64,000 nucleotides of DNA. Origin: Clostridium sp. CAG:465. GTDB taxonomy: Bacteria; Bacillota; Clostridia; TANB77; CAG-465. Below are positions 47,176 through 54,544 of this stretch, piece by piece. The first letter of the stretch is position 1. Each line of letters opens with the position of its first letter. Below the pieces are notes generated by a model that was given only the letters and a program-made list of their open reading frames with translations, was not told the origin of the DNA and ran no database searches. The stretch is from NCBI GenBank assembly GCA_000433755.1, contig FR891276.1, forward strand, positions 3,052-67,051, in the 5' to 3' direction. Made by a program: the position numbers and the translations under genes.

Positions 47176-47624
47176 TTTTTACTTTCTCCTTTCATATAAT
47201 TTATATATTCTTTTGTTTGATTTATAAGCCTAATAATTTCCAAGGCATCTTTTTCACCAATATAATCAATGTATCCTTTAAGTGAATTTCTCCATCTATC
47301 ATTTACATTTTCTGTAAACTTCTCACCTTTTTCTGATAAATAAATATAAATATTTCTTCTATCTTTTTTATCTATTTTTCTCTCAATAAGACCCTTTTCC
47401 TCAAGAGACGTGATAATAGGAGTCACCGTGGATGGTGCAAGTTTTATTTTATTACGAACCTTGCTTAATAAAATTCCGTTATCATTTCCAATGTTTTTTA
47501 TAATAAATAAAACCATTTTCTCATTTCCTGAAAGATTATCATTAATACAAATACTATGAGATTTTACCTTTTTTAATTCCAACATTGATTCTATTAATTC
47601 ATATACTAAATCATCATTTTTCAC
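47169..47624 (-). CDS. MarR family transcriptional regulator
   Basis: 151 aa winged-helix regulator. The recognition part is LLSKVRNKIKLAPSTVTPII and the wing is IERKIDKKDRRNIYIYLSEKG. It heads the ABC exporter operon and overlaps its first transporter gene, the usual layout for a local repressor released by the exporter's substrate. Start is GTG after GAGGTG. Likely autorepresses through the site described at its promoter. Confidence 0.9.
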   Translation of the reverse strand: MKNDDLVYELIESMLELKKVKSHSICINDNLSGNEKMVLFIIKNIGNDNGILLSKVRNKIKLAPSTVTPIITSLEEKGLIERKIDKKDRRNIYIYLSEKGEKFTENVNDRWRNSLKGYIDYIGEKDALEIIRLINQTKEYINYMKGESKKC

Positions 47625-47635
47625 ATTAGCACCTC

Positions 47636-47684
47636 AATACTTTGTATACCGAAATATTTTAACATAGAATTTTTTAAATGTAAA
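47636..47684 (-). promoter_or_regulatory. Promoter and candidate MarR operator
   Basis: TTTACA (47679-47684), 17-bp spacer, TAAAAT (47656-47661) on the minus strand. An imperfect inverted repeat at 47636-47658 (AATACTTTG ... CGAAATATT) overlaps the -10 and start point, where a MarR repressor would block transcription. Confidence 0.5.
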
Positions 47685-47754
47685 GTTCAATTATGTGAAA
47701 TTTCAGTGAAAATAACAATTATTAAATTAATAAATAAAACATTATCAAAAAAAA

Positions 47755-47802
47755 TACAAGATTATTGAATATGTTATGTATCTTTATATTCAAAATCTTG
47801 TA
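47755..47802 (-). terminator. Terminator of the nrd operon (after nrdR)
   Basis: TACAAGATT-TTGAATAT pairs with ATATTCAA-ATCTTGTA (one bulge), 13-nt loop, followed on the minus strand by TTTTTTTTGATAA. Confidence 0.85.
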
Positions 47803-47807
47803 CCTTT

Positions 47808-48257
47808 TTATTTTAATAATTTATTAATTTCCTTTTTAAATTCATTTATATCCTTAAACTGTCTATATACTGATGCAAATCTAACGTATGCAATTTCATC
47901 TAAAGCTTTAAGTTTTTCGATAACCATATCCCCAATTTTTGTTGAATCTATTTCTTTTATCATCATATTGTTAAGTTCAGCTTCAATTTCATCTGCAGCT
48001 TTCTCAATTGTTTGTGTTGAAACTGGTCTTTTTTCACATGATCTAAGCATACCACTGATAATTTTTGCTCTATCAAACTGTTGTCTTACACCATTTTTCT
48101 TTATAACCATAATAGGTGTATACTCAATTCTTTCATAAGTTGTAAATCTATTTTTACATTCTAGACATTCGCGTCTTCTTCTTATTGAATTTGACTCTTC
48201 AACCATTCTTGAGTCTACTACCTTACTTTCCTCACAACCACATTTTAGACAATGCAT
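47808..48257 (-). CDS. nrdR: Transcriptional repressor NrdR
   Basis: Zinc-ribbon/ATP-cone repressor of ribonucleotide reductase genes. Residues 3-34 form the zinc ribbon ([28 protein letters not shown]), and about 47-137 the ATP-cone that senses ATP/dATP ([16 protein letters not shown]). 149 aa. It is the last gene of nrdD-small protein-nrdG-nrdR, and an NrdR box pair lies at the front of that operon, so it closes a feedback loop. Confidence 0.96.
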   Translation of the reverse strand: MHCLKCGCEESKVVDSRMVEESNSIRRRRECLECKNRFTTYERIEYTPIMVIKKNGVRQQFDRAKIISGMLRSCEKRPVSTQTIEKAADEIEAELNNMMIKEIDSTKIGDMVIEKLKALDEIAYVRFASVYRQFKDINEFKKEINKLLK

Positions 48258-48272
48258 AAAGTTTCTTCCTTT

Positions 48273-48794
48273 CTAAAATTCATGGAGTATTATTCTATTT
48301 TCCTTTAAGCTACTTTTTACATCTATTGCCCTTTGATTAGTACTCCCTCTAAATTTTGCACTACTACTTTTTAAGTCTTTCATAAATTTTCCATCAATTA
48401 AAACGTCAGTTAATTTCAATAATTCTAGATATCCGTTATCATCATTTGCATTACTAATTAAATACTCATATTTAAAACCTGTATATGTCATCACGCTATA
48501 TCTTTTAAGATCAATAAGTGACAATAACTTTGCTAACTTTTTAGCTTGCATAAATGGTTCTCCACCACTTAATGTAATTCCTTTTAAAAGTGGATTTTTT
48601 GTTATATCTTCTGCAAGAGTTGTAATACTTTCTAATTTTCCACCATTCATATCATGTGTTCCTGGATTATGACATCCTTCACAATGATGAGGACAACCCT
48701 GGGTAAAGATTACATATCTAAACCCCGGGCCGTCAACTGTAGATTCTTTTATAACTCCAGCAATTCTTATCTTATCATCATCTACTACGCTCAT
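48273..48794 (-). CDS. nrdG: Anaerobic ribonucleotide reductase activating protein
   Basis: Radical SAM activase that creates the glycyl radical of class III ribonucleotide reductase. GCPHHCEGCHNPGTHD carries the CxxxCxxC cluster motif, LSGGEPFMQ the SAM-binding GGE, and an N-terminal strand begins IRIAGVIKESTVDGPG. 173 aa, complete. It lies 12 nt after the small glycyl-radical-like protein. Confidence 0.95.
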   Translation of the reverse strand: MSVVDDDKIRIAGVIKESTVDGPGFRYVIFTQGCPHHCEGCHNPGTHDMNGGKLESITTLAEDITKNPLLKGITLSGGEPFMQAKKLAKLLSLIDLKRYSVMTYTGFKYEYLISNANDDNGYLELLKLTDVLIDGKFMKDLKSSSAKFRGSTNQRAIDVKSSLKENRIILHEF

Positions 48795-48806
48795 GTTTAC
48801 TTACTC

Positions 48807-49076
48807 CTAACAACAAACACTATGTTTTACTCTATCGTGTTCTTCTGCTCTTTTTGCATTGTTAAATCTTTCAACTGTTCCAACTAGATATCCTGTTATT
48901 CTTCTTATTCTTTCAAAAGGAACACTTTCGAAAGTATAATCCATATCTACGTAATCCCCATCAATTTTTAAATTTAATGTATCAATTTGTTTTGTAGGAA
49001 ATTTTTCATTTAAATAATCCACATAAGAATCAATTTCCTTTTGTTCCATTTTTCCACCAATAACATTTATTTTCAT
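48807..49076 (-). CDS. Small protein with class III RNR glycyl-radical-like motif
   Basis: 89 aa. Residues 1-52 form a beta/alpha domain (MKINVIGGKMEQKEIDSYV, LNLKIDGDYVDMDYTFE). Residues 55-86 carry FERIRRITGYLVGTVERFNN then AKRAEEHDRVKH, which is the pattern found at the extreme C-terminus of complete class III reductases, where the Gly of RxxGY (here Gly62) holds the radical; the chain ends in Cys-Cys. The large nrdD 39 nt upstream lacks this motif. I infer that this protein supplies the radical domain in trans. Similar short proteins annotated as anaerobic ribonucleotide reductase occur in Clostridia; whether they have been tested is not known to me. Confidence 0.82.
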   Translation of the reverse strand: MKINVIGGKMEQKEIDSYVDYLNEKFPTKQIDTLNLKIDGDYVDMDYTFESVPFERIRRITGYLVGTVERFNNAKRAEEHDRVKHSVCC

Positions 49077-49115
49077 ATCAATTACCTCTCCTTCTATCTA
49101 ACTAAAACATTTTTA

Positions 49116-51596
49116 TTAAAAACTTTCTAAAGATGCACACTCACCATGAGTCACAAATCTTTTTAATCTTTCAGAACATTTAATATCACTTTCATGTTCT
49201 TTTCTTCCACAATGTGGACATTCATCTTTTATAATTCCTGTATATCCACAAATTGGATCTCTATCTACTGGATGGTTTATAGCTCCATAACCAATTCCAT
49301 TTTCTTTCATACATCTTACAACCGCCTCAAAAGCTTCTAAATTTTGTGTAGGATCACCATCAAGTTCAATGTAGCTTATATGTCCACCATTTGTTAAATT
49401 ATGATATGGTGCTTCAATCTCTATTTTCTTAAATGCAGGTATTTTGTAATATACAGGTACATGGAAAGAGTTTGTATAATAATCTCTATCTGTAACGCCT
49501 TCTATTACTCCATATTTTTCTCTATCCATTCTTACAAATCTACCAGATAAACCTTCTGCAGGTGTTGCAATAAGTGAGAAATTAAGTCCTCTTTTCTCAG
49601 ATTCTCTATCCATTCTTTCTCTCATATGAGATACAATAGAAAGACCTAGTTCTTGTGCTTCTGCAGATTCACCATGATGTTTTCCAATTAAAGCTTTTAA
49701 TGTTTCTGCAAGTCCAATAAATCCTGCTGTAAGTGTACCATGTTTTAATACTTCTCTTACTTCATCTTCTGGATTTAATTTTTCAGAATCAAGCCATACA
49801 CCTTGTTGCATTAAGAATGGGTAATTCTTTGCTCTTTTTTTAGATTGAATTTCAAGTCTATCTAGTAATTGTTCAACAACTAAATCAAGTTTTTCATCTA
49901 ACATATCAAAGAATTTATCAACATCTCCATTAGCTTTTATTGCAAGTCTTGGTAGATTTATTGATGTAAAGCTTAAATTTCCTCTACCACATGTAATCTC
50001 ACGAGTTTTGTCATAAACATTTGCCATAACTCTAGTTCTACATCCCATATATGATACTTCAGAATTATAATCTCCTTTTTTATAATATTGAAGATTAAAT
50101 GGAGCGTCCATAAATGAAAAGTTAGGAAATAATCTTTTTGCAGAAACTTTGCAAGCAAGTTTAAACAAATCATAGTTTGGATCTCCTTCGTTATAATTTA
50201 TTCCCTCTTTAACTTTTAAAATTTGAACTGGGAATATTGGAGTCTCACCACGACCAAGTCCTGCATCAGTTGCTAAAAGTACATTTTTAATAGCAAGTCT
50301 TCCTTCAGGTGTAGTATCAAGTCCATAATTAATTGAAGAGAATGGAACCTGAGCTCCAGCACGAGAATGCATTGTATTTAAATTATGTATAAATCCTTCC
50401 ATTGCTTGGTATGTTTCTCTATCTATTTCAATATCTGCATATTTTTTTGCAAAGTTTTGGATTTTTTTAGCTCTTGTATCTCCAAATCTTCTTCTTAATT
50501 CTACTCTTTCATATTCCATATATCCACTTGTATTTTCAAGAGTAGGGACAACACCTTTTTCATTTTTTATCTTTTCCATTATTTCTTTTGCTATTTCTTC
50601 AGAGCTTTCTAGACTAGAAAGAAGTTCAATAGTTCTTTTTAAAGATGGAATAATTTTATTTTCACTCTTTATTTTTAATATTATATCATTTGCAACTTCT
50701 TTTGAGTATTTTACATCTTTTAACATATTTAAAGCAGATTCAAGAGCTGGAACTAAATCTTCTTCTTCATTTATTTTAGCTATTACCATATTTTTAACTT
50801 CATCTGCATTTTCAACATCTGTTAAAAGTTCAATTGCTTTTTGTAAATTCTTAGCATATAACTTTTTGTATGATTTTCTAATTCCTTGTGCCATAGCATA
50901 TTCAAAGTTTGGTATACTTTGACCACCATGTTGATCATTTTGATTTGACTGAATTGCGATTGCTGCAAGTGCTGCATAACTTCCAATACTTTGTGGTTCT
51001 CTTAAATGACCTTCACCTGTACTAAATCCATCATGAAATAGTTTTATTAAATCTATTTGACAACATGTTGTAGTAAGTGTTAAGAAATCTAAATCATGTA
51101 TGTGAATATCACCATTTATATGAGCTTGTGCATGATCTTTTTTTAACACAAACATTTGATAGAATTTTTTTGCGCCTTCTGAACCATATTTTAACATTGT
51201 TCCCATTGCTGTATCAGCATTTATATTTGCATTTTCTCTTTTTACATCACTATCTTTAGCATCTTGAAATGTTAACTGTTCATATGTTTTCATAATATCA
51301 GAATTCATTTCTCTTTGTTTTGTTCTTTCAGATCTATACAAAATGTATGCTTTAGCAGTTGCGGCATGTCCTTCTTCTATTAAAACATGTTCTACAGCAT
51401 CTTGAATTTTTTCAACTGTAGGGCATTCTTCATTTTGTGTTTTTTCAACATACTTACATACCTTAGTTGCAAGTTCCTCTGCTTCTTCGTAATCTTTTCC
51501 ACCAACAGCTACTGCTGCTTTATAAATAGCCTTAGCTATTTTTTCGACATTAAAAGGAACTTTTCTTCCATCTCTTTTAATAATCATTGTAATCAT
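49116..51596 (-). CDS. nrdD: Class III anaerobic ribonucleoside-triphosphate reductase, catalytic chain
   Basis: Reduces NTPs to dNTPs without oxygen. Counting from the ATG at 51596 (826 aa): ATP-cone about 3-95 (IIKRDGRKVPFNVEKIAKAI), then the ten-stranded barrel with GDIHIHDLDFL, active-site cysteines TTCCQID (about 178) and YMGCRTRVM (519), NLNTMHSRAGAQVPFSSINYG and a C-terminal zinc part CGYTGIIKDECPHCGRKE. The expected RxxGY glycyl-radical segment after it is absent; the chain ends GECASLESF. Residues 252-353 are three tandem 34-residue repeats inserted before the barrel resumes. GGGATGGTG lies 5 nt before the ATG; an earlier in-frame ATG (51638) lies within the NrdR box. Confidence 0.93.
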   Translation of the reverse strand: MITMIIKRDGRKVPFNVEKIAKAIYKAAVAVGGKDYEEAEELATKVCKYVEKTQNEECPTVEKIQDAVEHVLIEEGHAATAKAYILYRSERTKQREMNSDIMKTYEQLTFQDAKDSDVKRENANINADTAMGTMLKYGSEGAKKFYQMFVLKKDHAQAHINGDIHIHDLDFLTLTTTCCQIDLIKLFHDGFSTGEGHLREPQSIGSYAALAAIAIQSNQNDQHGGQSIPNFEYAMAQGIRKSYKKLYAKNLQKAIELLTDVENADEVKNMVIAKINEEEDLVPALESALNMLKDVKYSKEVANDIILKIKSENKIIPSLKRTIELLSSLESSEEIAKEIMEKIKNEKGVVPTLENTSGYMEYERVELRRRFGDTRAKKIQNFAKKYADIEIDRETYQAMEGFIHNLNTMHSRAGAQVPFSSINYGLDTTPEGRLAIKNVLLATDAGLGRGETPIFPVQILKVKEGINYNEGDPNYDLFKLACKVSAKRLFPNFSFMDAPFNLQYYKKGDYNSEVSYMGCRTRVMANVYDKTREITCGRGNLSFTSINLPRLAIKANGDVDKFFDMLDEKLDLVVEQLLDRLEIQSKKRAKNYPFLMQQGVWLDSEKLNPEDEVREVLKHGTLTAGFIGLAETLKALIGKHHGESAEAQELGLSIVSHMRERMDRESEKRGLNFSLIATPAEGLSGRFVRMDREKYGVIEGVTDRDYYTNSFHVPVYYKIPAFKKIEIEAPYHNLTNGGHISYIELDGDPTQNLEAFEAVVRCMKENGIGYGAINHPVDRDPICGYTGIIKDECPHCGRKEHESDIKCSERLKRFVTHGECASLESF
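50538..50843 (-). repeat. Three 34-residue tandem repeats inside nrdD
   Basis: Three contiguous units, each exactly 102 bp: QKAIELLTDVENADEV ... EDLVPAL, ESALNMLKDVKYSKEV ... NKIIPSL, KRTIELLSSLESSEEI ... KGVVPTL. Each is predicted to form two helices closed by a [IV]-[IV]-P-x-L turn. Confidence 0.85.
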
Positions 51597-51600
51597 ATAT

Positions 51601-51648
51601 ACACCATCCCTTGTATCTTTTATCAGCAACATATACAATATATTGTGA
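51601..51648. promoter_or_regulatory. NrdR box pair in front of nrdD
   Basis: Box 1 at 51633-51648 is ATACAATATATTGTGA, 14 of 16 to acaCwAtATaTwGtgt. A weaker match (ACACCATCCCTTGTAT, about 11 of 16) sits exactly 32 bp away at 51601-51616, the three-turn spacing NrdR uses. The second overlaps the ribosome site. Confidence 0.78.
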
Positions 51649-51661
51649 TTTTCTGACTATG

Positions 51662-51690
51662 ATTATAGCACTAAGAAAAATGTCTGTCAA
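51662..51690 (-). promoter_or_regulatory. Promoter of the nrdD operon
   Basis: Exact TTGACA, 17-bp spacer, exact TATAAT on the minus strand; the strong NrdR box lies at about +8 to +23. Confidence 0.85.
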
Positions 51691-51838
51691 CGATTTTTTG
51701 AAAATAAAAATAAAAAATTTAAGCCATTTTTTTCCAATTTTTATGACATTTTTTTACAAATATTTATATACTCAAACAAGAGATATTTTTATTCTACATA
51801 ACGATTTTACATTAATGAAATATTAAAGAAAAAAATAC

Positions 51839-51881
51839 ACATTATATTGTATACATAATTTTTATAAATACAATATAATGT
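51839..51881 (-). terminator. Terminator of the DUF2752 gene
   Basis: 14-bp stem ACATTATATTGTAT / ATACAATATAATGT, 15-nt loop, followed on the minus strand by TATTTTTTTCTTT. Confidence 0.75.
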
Positions 51882-51882
51882 A

Positions 51883-52296
51883 TTAATTAGATAAAATATA
51901 TATAATTTCATACGCAATAAATAACAAAAAGCACAAAGAATGTATTACTACATCAAATATAACTATTCCTTTTATTTTATTTGAAGTTCTTAGATAAATA
52001 AACAAGAAAATTCTAAATATAATTTCAAAAATAACAAACATAATCATATATCCAAACGGGCAGTTATAATACGATAAATTAAAAAGGTTATCTTTAATAC
52101 CTGATATAAACCTTGTACCACCACATAACGGGCATGGTCTTCCTGTTACATTTTGATATACACATGTTGTAAGTATTGGTGAGATACGATATATAATCCT
52201 AGCAAATAAAGGAAAAAAAACTATATATATTGAAAGACAAAGCATAGTCACACTCAAAAATATATAGTTTTTCTTTTTAAAATTAAAATGTATCAT
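51883..52296 (-). CDS. DUF2752 membrane protein
   Basis: 137 aa with about three to four transmembrane helices. CPLCGGTRFISGI in the middle matches the DUF2752 signature (CPxCGxTR), and FNLSYYNCPFGY follows before the next helix. Family function unknown. The start overlaps the preceding membrane protein gene by 14 bp, so the two are coupled. Confidence 0.82.
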   Translation of the reverse strand: MIHFNFKKKNYIFLSVTMLCLSIYIVFFPLFARIIYRISPILTTCVYQNVTGRPCPLCGGTRFISGIKDNLFNLSYYNCPFGYMIMFVIFEIIFRIFLFIYLRTSNKIKGIVIFDVVIHSLCFLLFIAYEIIYILSN

Positions 52297-52618
52297 TTGA
52301 TGTTATACCATTTTGTTCATTATCAATTTCTTGTTGTATCTCATCATTAAAATTTTTAAATTCCCTTTGTAAATCATCTGAATTTAAAGCCATTCCAAAA
52401 ACAAAGAACCAAAATACCATTATAACAATTGCAATTGAAGATAAAATTACACCAGCAATAGATGTTCCTTTATTTTGATTTTGTTTGTTTTTTATTACTA
52501 AATCAATAATTCCTAATATAAGCCCAACAAGTGCAGGTAAAAAAGCTATTATTCCACAAAATGGAACAAATGCAATTATTATAGATACAATTCCAAGTAC
52601 TAATGCGGCAATTCCCAT
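52283..52618 (-). CDS. DUF4190-like small membrane protein
   Basis: 111 aa. Two to three hydrophobic segments (GIAALVLGIVSIIIAFVPF, IIAFLPALVGLILGIIDLV, SIAGVILSSIAIVIMVFWF) then an acidic tail (LQREFKNFNDEIQQEI). The GIAALVLGI and KGTSIAGVILS segments match the DUF4190 pattern. AAGGAGG precedes the ATG. Function unknown. Confidence 0.75.
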   Translation of the reverse strand: MGIAALVLGIVSIIIAFVPFCGIIAFLPALVGLILGIIDLVIKNKQNQNKGTSIAGVILSSIAIVIMVFWFFVFGMALNSDDLQREFKNFNDEIQQEIDNEQNGITSNDTF

Positions 52619-52637
52619 AAAAATTCCTCCTTAAACT

Positions 52638-52666
52638 ATTATATACTAAATTATATTTACAATCAA
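52638..52666 (-). promoter_or_regulatory. Promoter for the two small membrane protein genes
   Basis: TTGATT, 17-bp spacer, TATAAT on the minus strand, about 20 nt before the ATG. Confidence 0.65.
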
Positions 52667-52674
52667 TAAAATAA

Positions 52675-53595
52675 TTATGCGTTCTGTGTTAAAACTGGTA
52701 TAATTTGTTTTTTACGCGATACTATTCCTGGTAAAAAAGCTGTATTTTCTTCAAGTGTTACGTTATATGACTTTTCAACAAGTTTAGCCTCTTTACCTAA
52801 AGCAATTACTTGAGAATTACTATTTATTATATCAGTAATTGCAAGGAAGAATAAATCTAATCCTTTTTCATCTATCTTTTTATTTATTGATATCTCAAGT
52901 TCTTCTTTTCTTTTTAACATATCAGGAATACTTGCTGTATTTACTTGTGCAATAATTGTTTTATAATTTCCAATTGTAACTTCTTTTGCATCAAGACCTA
53001 TTAGTTCGTCAGCACTAAGGTCTGATACGTCAGTCCCTGCTTTTAGCATATCAAGTCCATATTCTTGAATATTAATATTTGCAATTTTATTTAACTCTTC
53101 AGCCACTTTTATATCTTCTTTTGTACATGTTGGTGATTTAAATAAAAGTGTATCAGAAATTATTGCAGAAAGCATAAGAATTGCAATATTTTTTTCTATT
53201 TCTACGTTATTTTCCTTATACATTTTGTATAATACTGTCGCAGTACATCCAACTGGTTCAGCTCTATAATATAATGGTTCAGCTGTTTTTAAGCCACATA
53301 TTCTATGATGGTCAACAACTTTTTTTATTTTTGCGTTTTCAATTCCATCTACACTTTGTGCAAATTCATTATGATCAACAAGTATAACGGCTTGTCCCTC
53401 TTCCACACTTTGTATAAATTCTGGTTCATCTATTTTTAAATAATCAAATACATACTTTGTTTCTTTATTTAATTTTCCAAGAACACATGCTTTTGCGTCT
53501 ACTCCTAATTTATTTTCTAAATTTGCCATTACAACTGCAGATGTCACTGTATCTGTATCAGGACTTTTATGTCCAAAAACTAAAACTTTATTCAT
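52675..53595 (-). CDS. ppaC: Manganese-dependent inorganic pyrophosphatase
   Basis: Family II pyrophosphatase, DHH superfamily. GHKSPDTDT (metal His and Asp), LVDHNEFAQS, KVVDHHRI and SRKKQIIPVL (C-terminal substrate-binding Arg-Lys in the DHHA2 domain) are present. 306 aa, without the regulatory CBS domains found in some clostridial versions. AGGGGGAAG precedes the ATG. Last gene of der-plsY-membrane protein-ppaC. Confidence 0.94.
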   Translation of the reverse strand: MNKVLVFGHKSPDTDTVTSAVVMANLENKLGVDAKACVLGKLNKETKYVFDYLKIDEPEFIQSVEEGQAVILVDHNEFAQSVDGIENAKIKKVVDHHRICGLKTAEPLYYRAEPVGCTATVLYKMYKENNVEIEKNIAILMLSAIISDTLLFKSPTCTKEDIKVAEELNKIANINIQEYGLDMLKAGTDVSDLSADELIGLDAKEVTIGNYKTIIAQVNTASIPDMLKRKEELEISINKKIDEKGLDLFFLAITDIINSNSQVIALGKEAKLVEKSYNVTLEENTAFLPGIVSRKKQIIPVLTQNA

Positions 53596-53614
53596 TTAAC
53601 TTCCCCCTTATATT

Positions 53615-53639
53615 TACTATTTAGTTAAACTAAATAGTA
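53615..53639. repeat. 25-bp palindrome in front of ppaC
   Basis: TACTATTTAGTT-A-AACTAAATAGTA, covering the stop codon of the 53617 gene and lying 20 nt before ppaC. No T-run follows on the minus strand, so it is more like an operator or processing site than a terminator. Confidence 0.5.
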
Positions 53640-53895
53640 TTAAACTTACAAATAAAAATAAATTAAATACTATAGATATTATAGAAATTATTATTGCAAA
53701 TATATATTTGTCTCTCTTTGCCTTATATTTCTTTTTATTACTAAGACTAAGTAATAAAGCTATAAGGGATATTATAAACCCACCAAAGGAAATAGCTATC
53801 AAAATACTATTTTCAAGAGATTTCATAATATCACAAAACACAACTACAAACCCTAAAAAAAGCGAAAAAATTGCCATATTACTTTCTTTTACCAT
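53617..53895 (-). CDS. Small membrane protein
   Basis: 92 aa with three hydrophobic segments (MAIFSLFLGFVVVFC, LIAISFGGFIISLIALLLS, IFAIIISIISIVFNLFLF) separated by a Lys-rich loop (NKKKYKAKRDKY). No recognised family. AAGGAG precedes the ATG by about 11 nt; a second ATG six codons in is possible. It sits between plsY and ppaC in the same direction. Confidence 0.65.
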   Translation of the reverse strand: MVKESNMAIFSLFLGFVVVFCDIMKSLENSILIAISFGGFIISLIALLLSLSNKKKYKAKRDKYIFAIIISIISIVFNLFLFVSLILFSLTK

Positions 53896-53914
53896 TTACT
53901 TTTTCTCCTTACGT

Positions 53915-54514
53915 TTACCAAATTTTTTCTTCTTGCCTTGTTAATATCCTCTTTATATTTGCTCTATGTTTAAACATTATTATTGAACATGCAATTATAA
54001 CAGGAATAACACACTCTTTTACAGAAAAAATTGTTATTACAACATATACAATTGTTCCAATTAATGTACCCATTGCAACTGTCCTTGTAATTAGTATAAC
54101 AATTACTCCAACTATCATACATATAAGTGCTGTTTTTGCATCTAATATAAAAGCTGTTGTCATTCCAACAATAACACCCTTACCACCTCTAAATTTATAA
54201 TATATTGGATAACAGTGCCCTATTACAGCAGCAAGTATAAATACAGATTTTAACATAACTGAAATATCCTGTTTAAATATTTTCCCTATAACATATACAA
54301 TAGCAAGAGATATAAATACTTTCAAAATATCACATATTATTACTACTGTTCCAAGAGGTTTTCCAAGAACTCTCATAGCATTTGCAGTTCCTGCATTTCC
54401 ACTACCAAGTTTTCTAATATCTTCTCCTGTTTTTAATTTACAGATTTCAATTGCAGGATTAACACTACAAATTAAATATGTAATAATGAAAGCTACTACC
54501 ATATATACAGTCAT
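53915..54514 (-). CDS. plsY: Acyl-phosphate glycerol-3-phosphate acyltransferase PlsY
   Basis: Integral membrane enzyme making lysophosphatidic acid from acyl-phosphate and glycerol-3-phosphate. About five helices with the three PlsY motifs: LGSGNAGTANAMRVLG, GHCYPIYYKFRGGKGV (loop with catalytic His/Ser equivalent) and, near the C-terminus, FKHRANIKRIL. The ATG at 54514 follows GGGGGGAT, better than the TTG five codons upstream. 199 aa. Second gene after der. Confidence 0.94.
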   Translation of the reverse strand: MTVYMVVAFIITYLICSVNPAIEICKLKTGEDIRKLGSGNAGTANAMRVLGKPLGTVVIICDILKVFISLAIVYVIGKIFKQDISVMLKSVFILAAVIGHCYPIYYKFRGGKGVIVGMTTAFILDAKTALICMIVGVIVILITRTVAMGTLIGTIVYVVITIFSVKECVIPVIIACSIIMFKHRANIKRILTRQEEKIW

Positions 54515-54544
54515 AAAGTATCCCCCCAATGTTACCTCATAGTT

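Noticed and set aside
51839..51881. AT-rich palindrome resembling NrdR boxes near nrdD
   Set aside because: It lies directly after the DUF2752 stop and is followed by a T-run on that strand, so a terminator explains it better; it is 150 bp upstream of the nrdD promoter.
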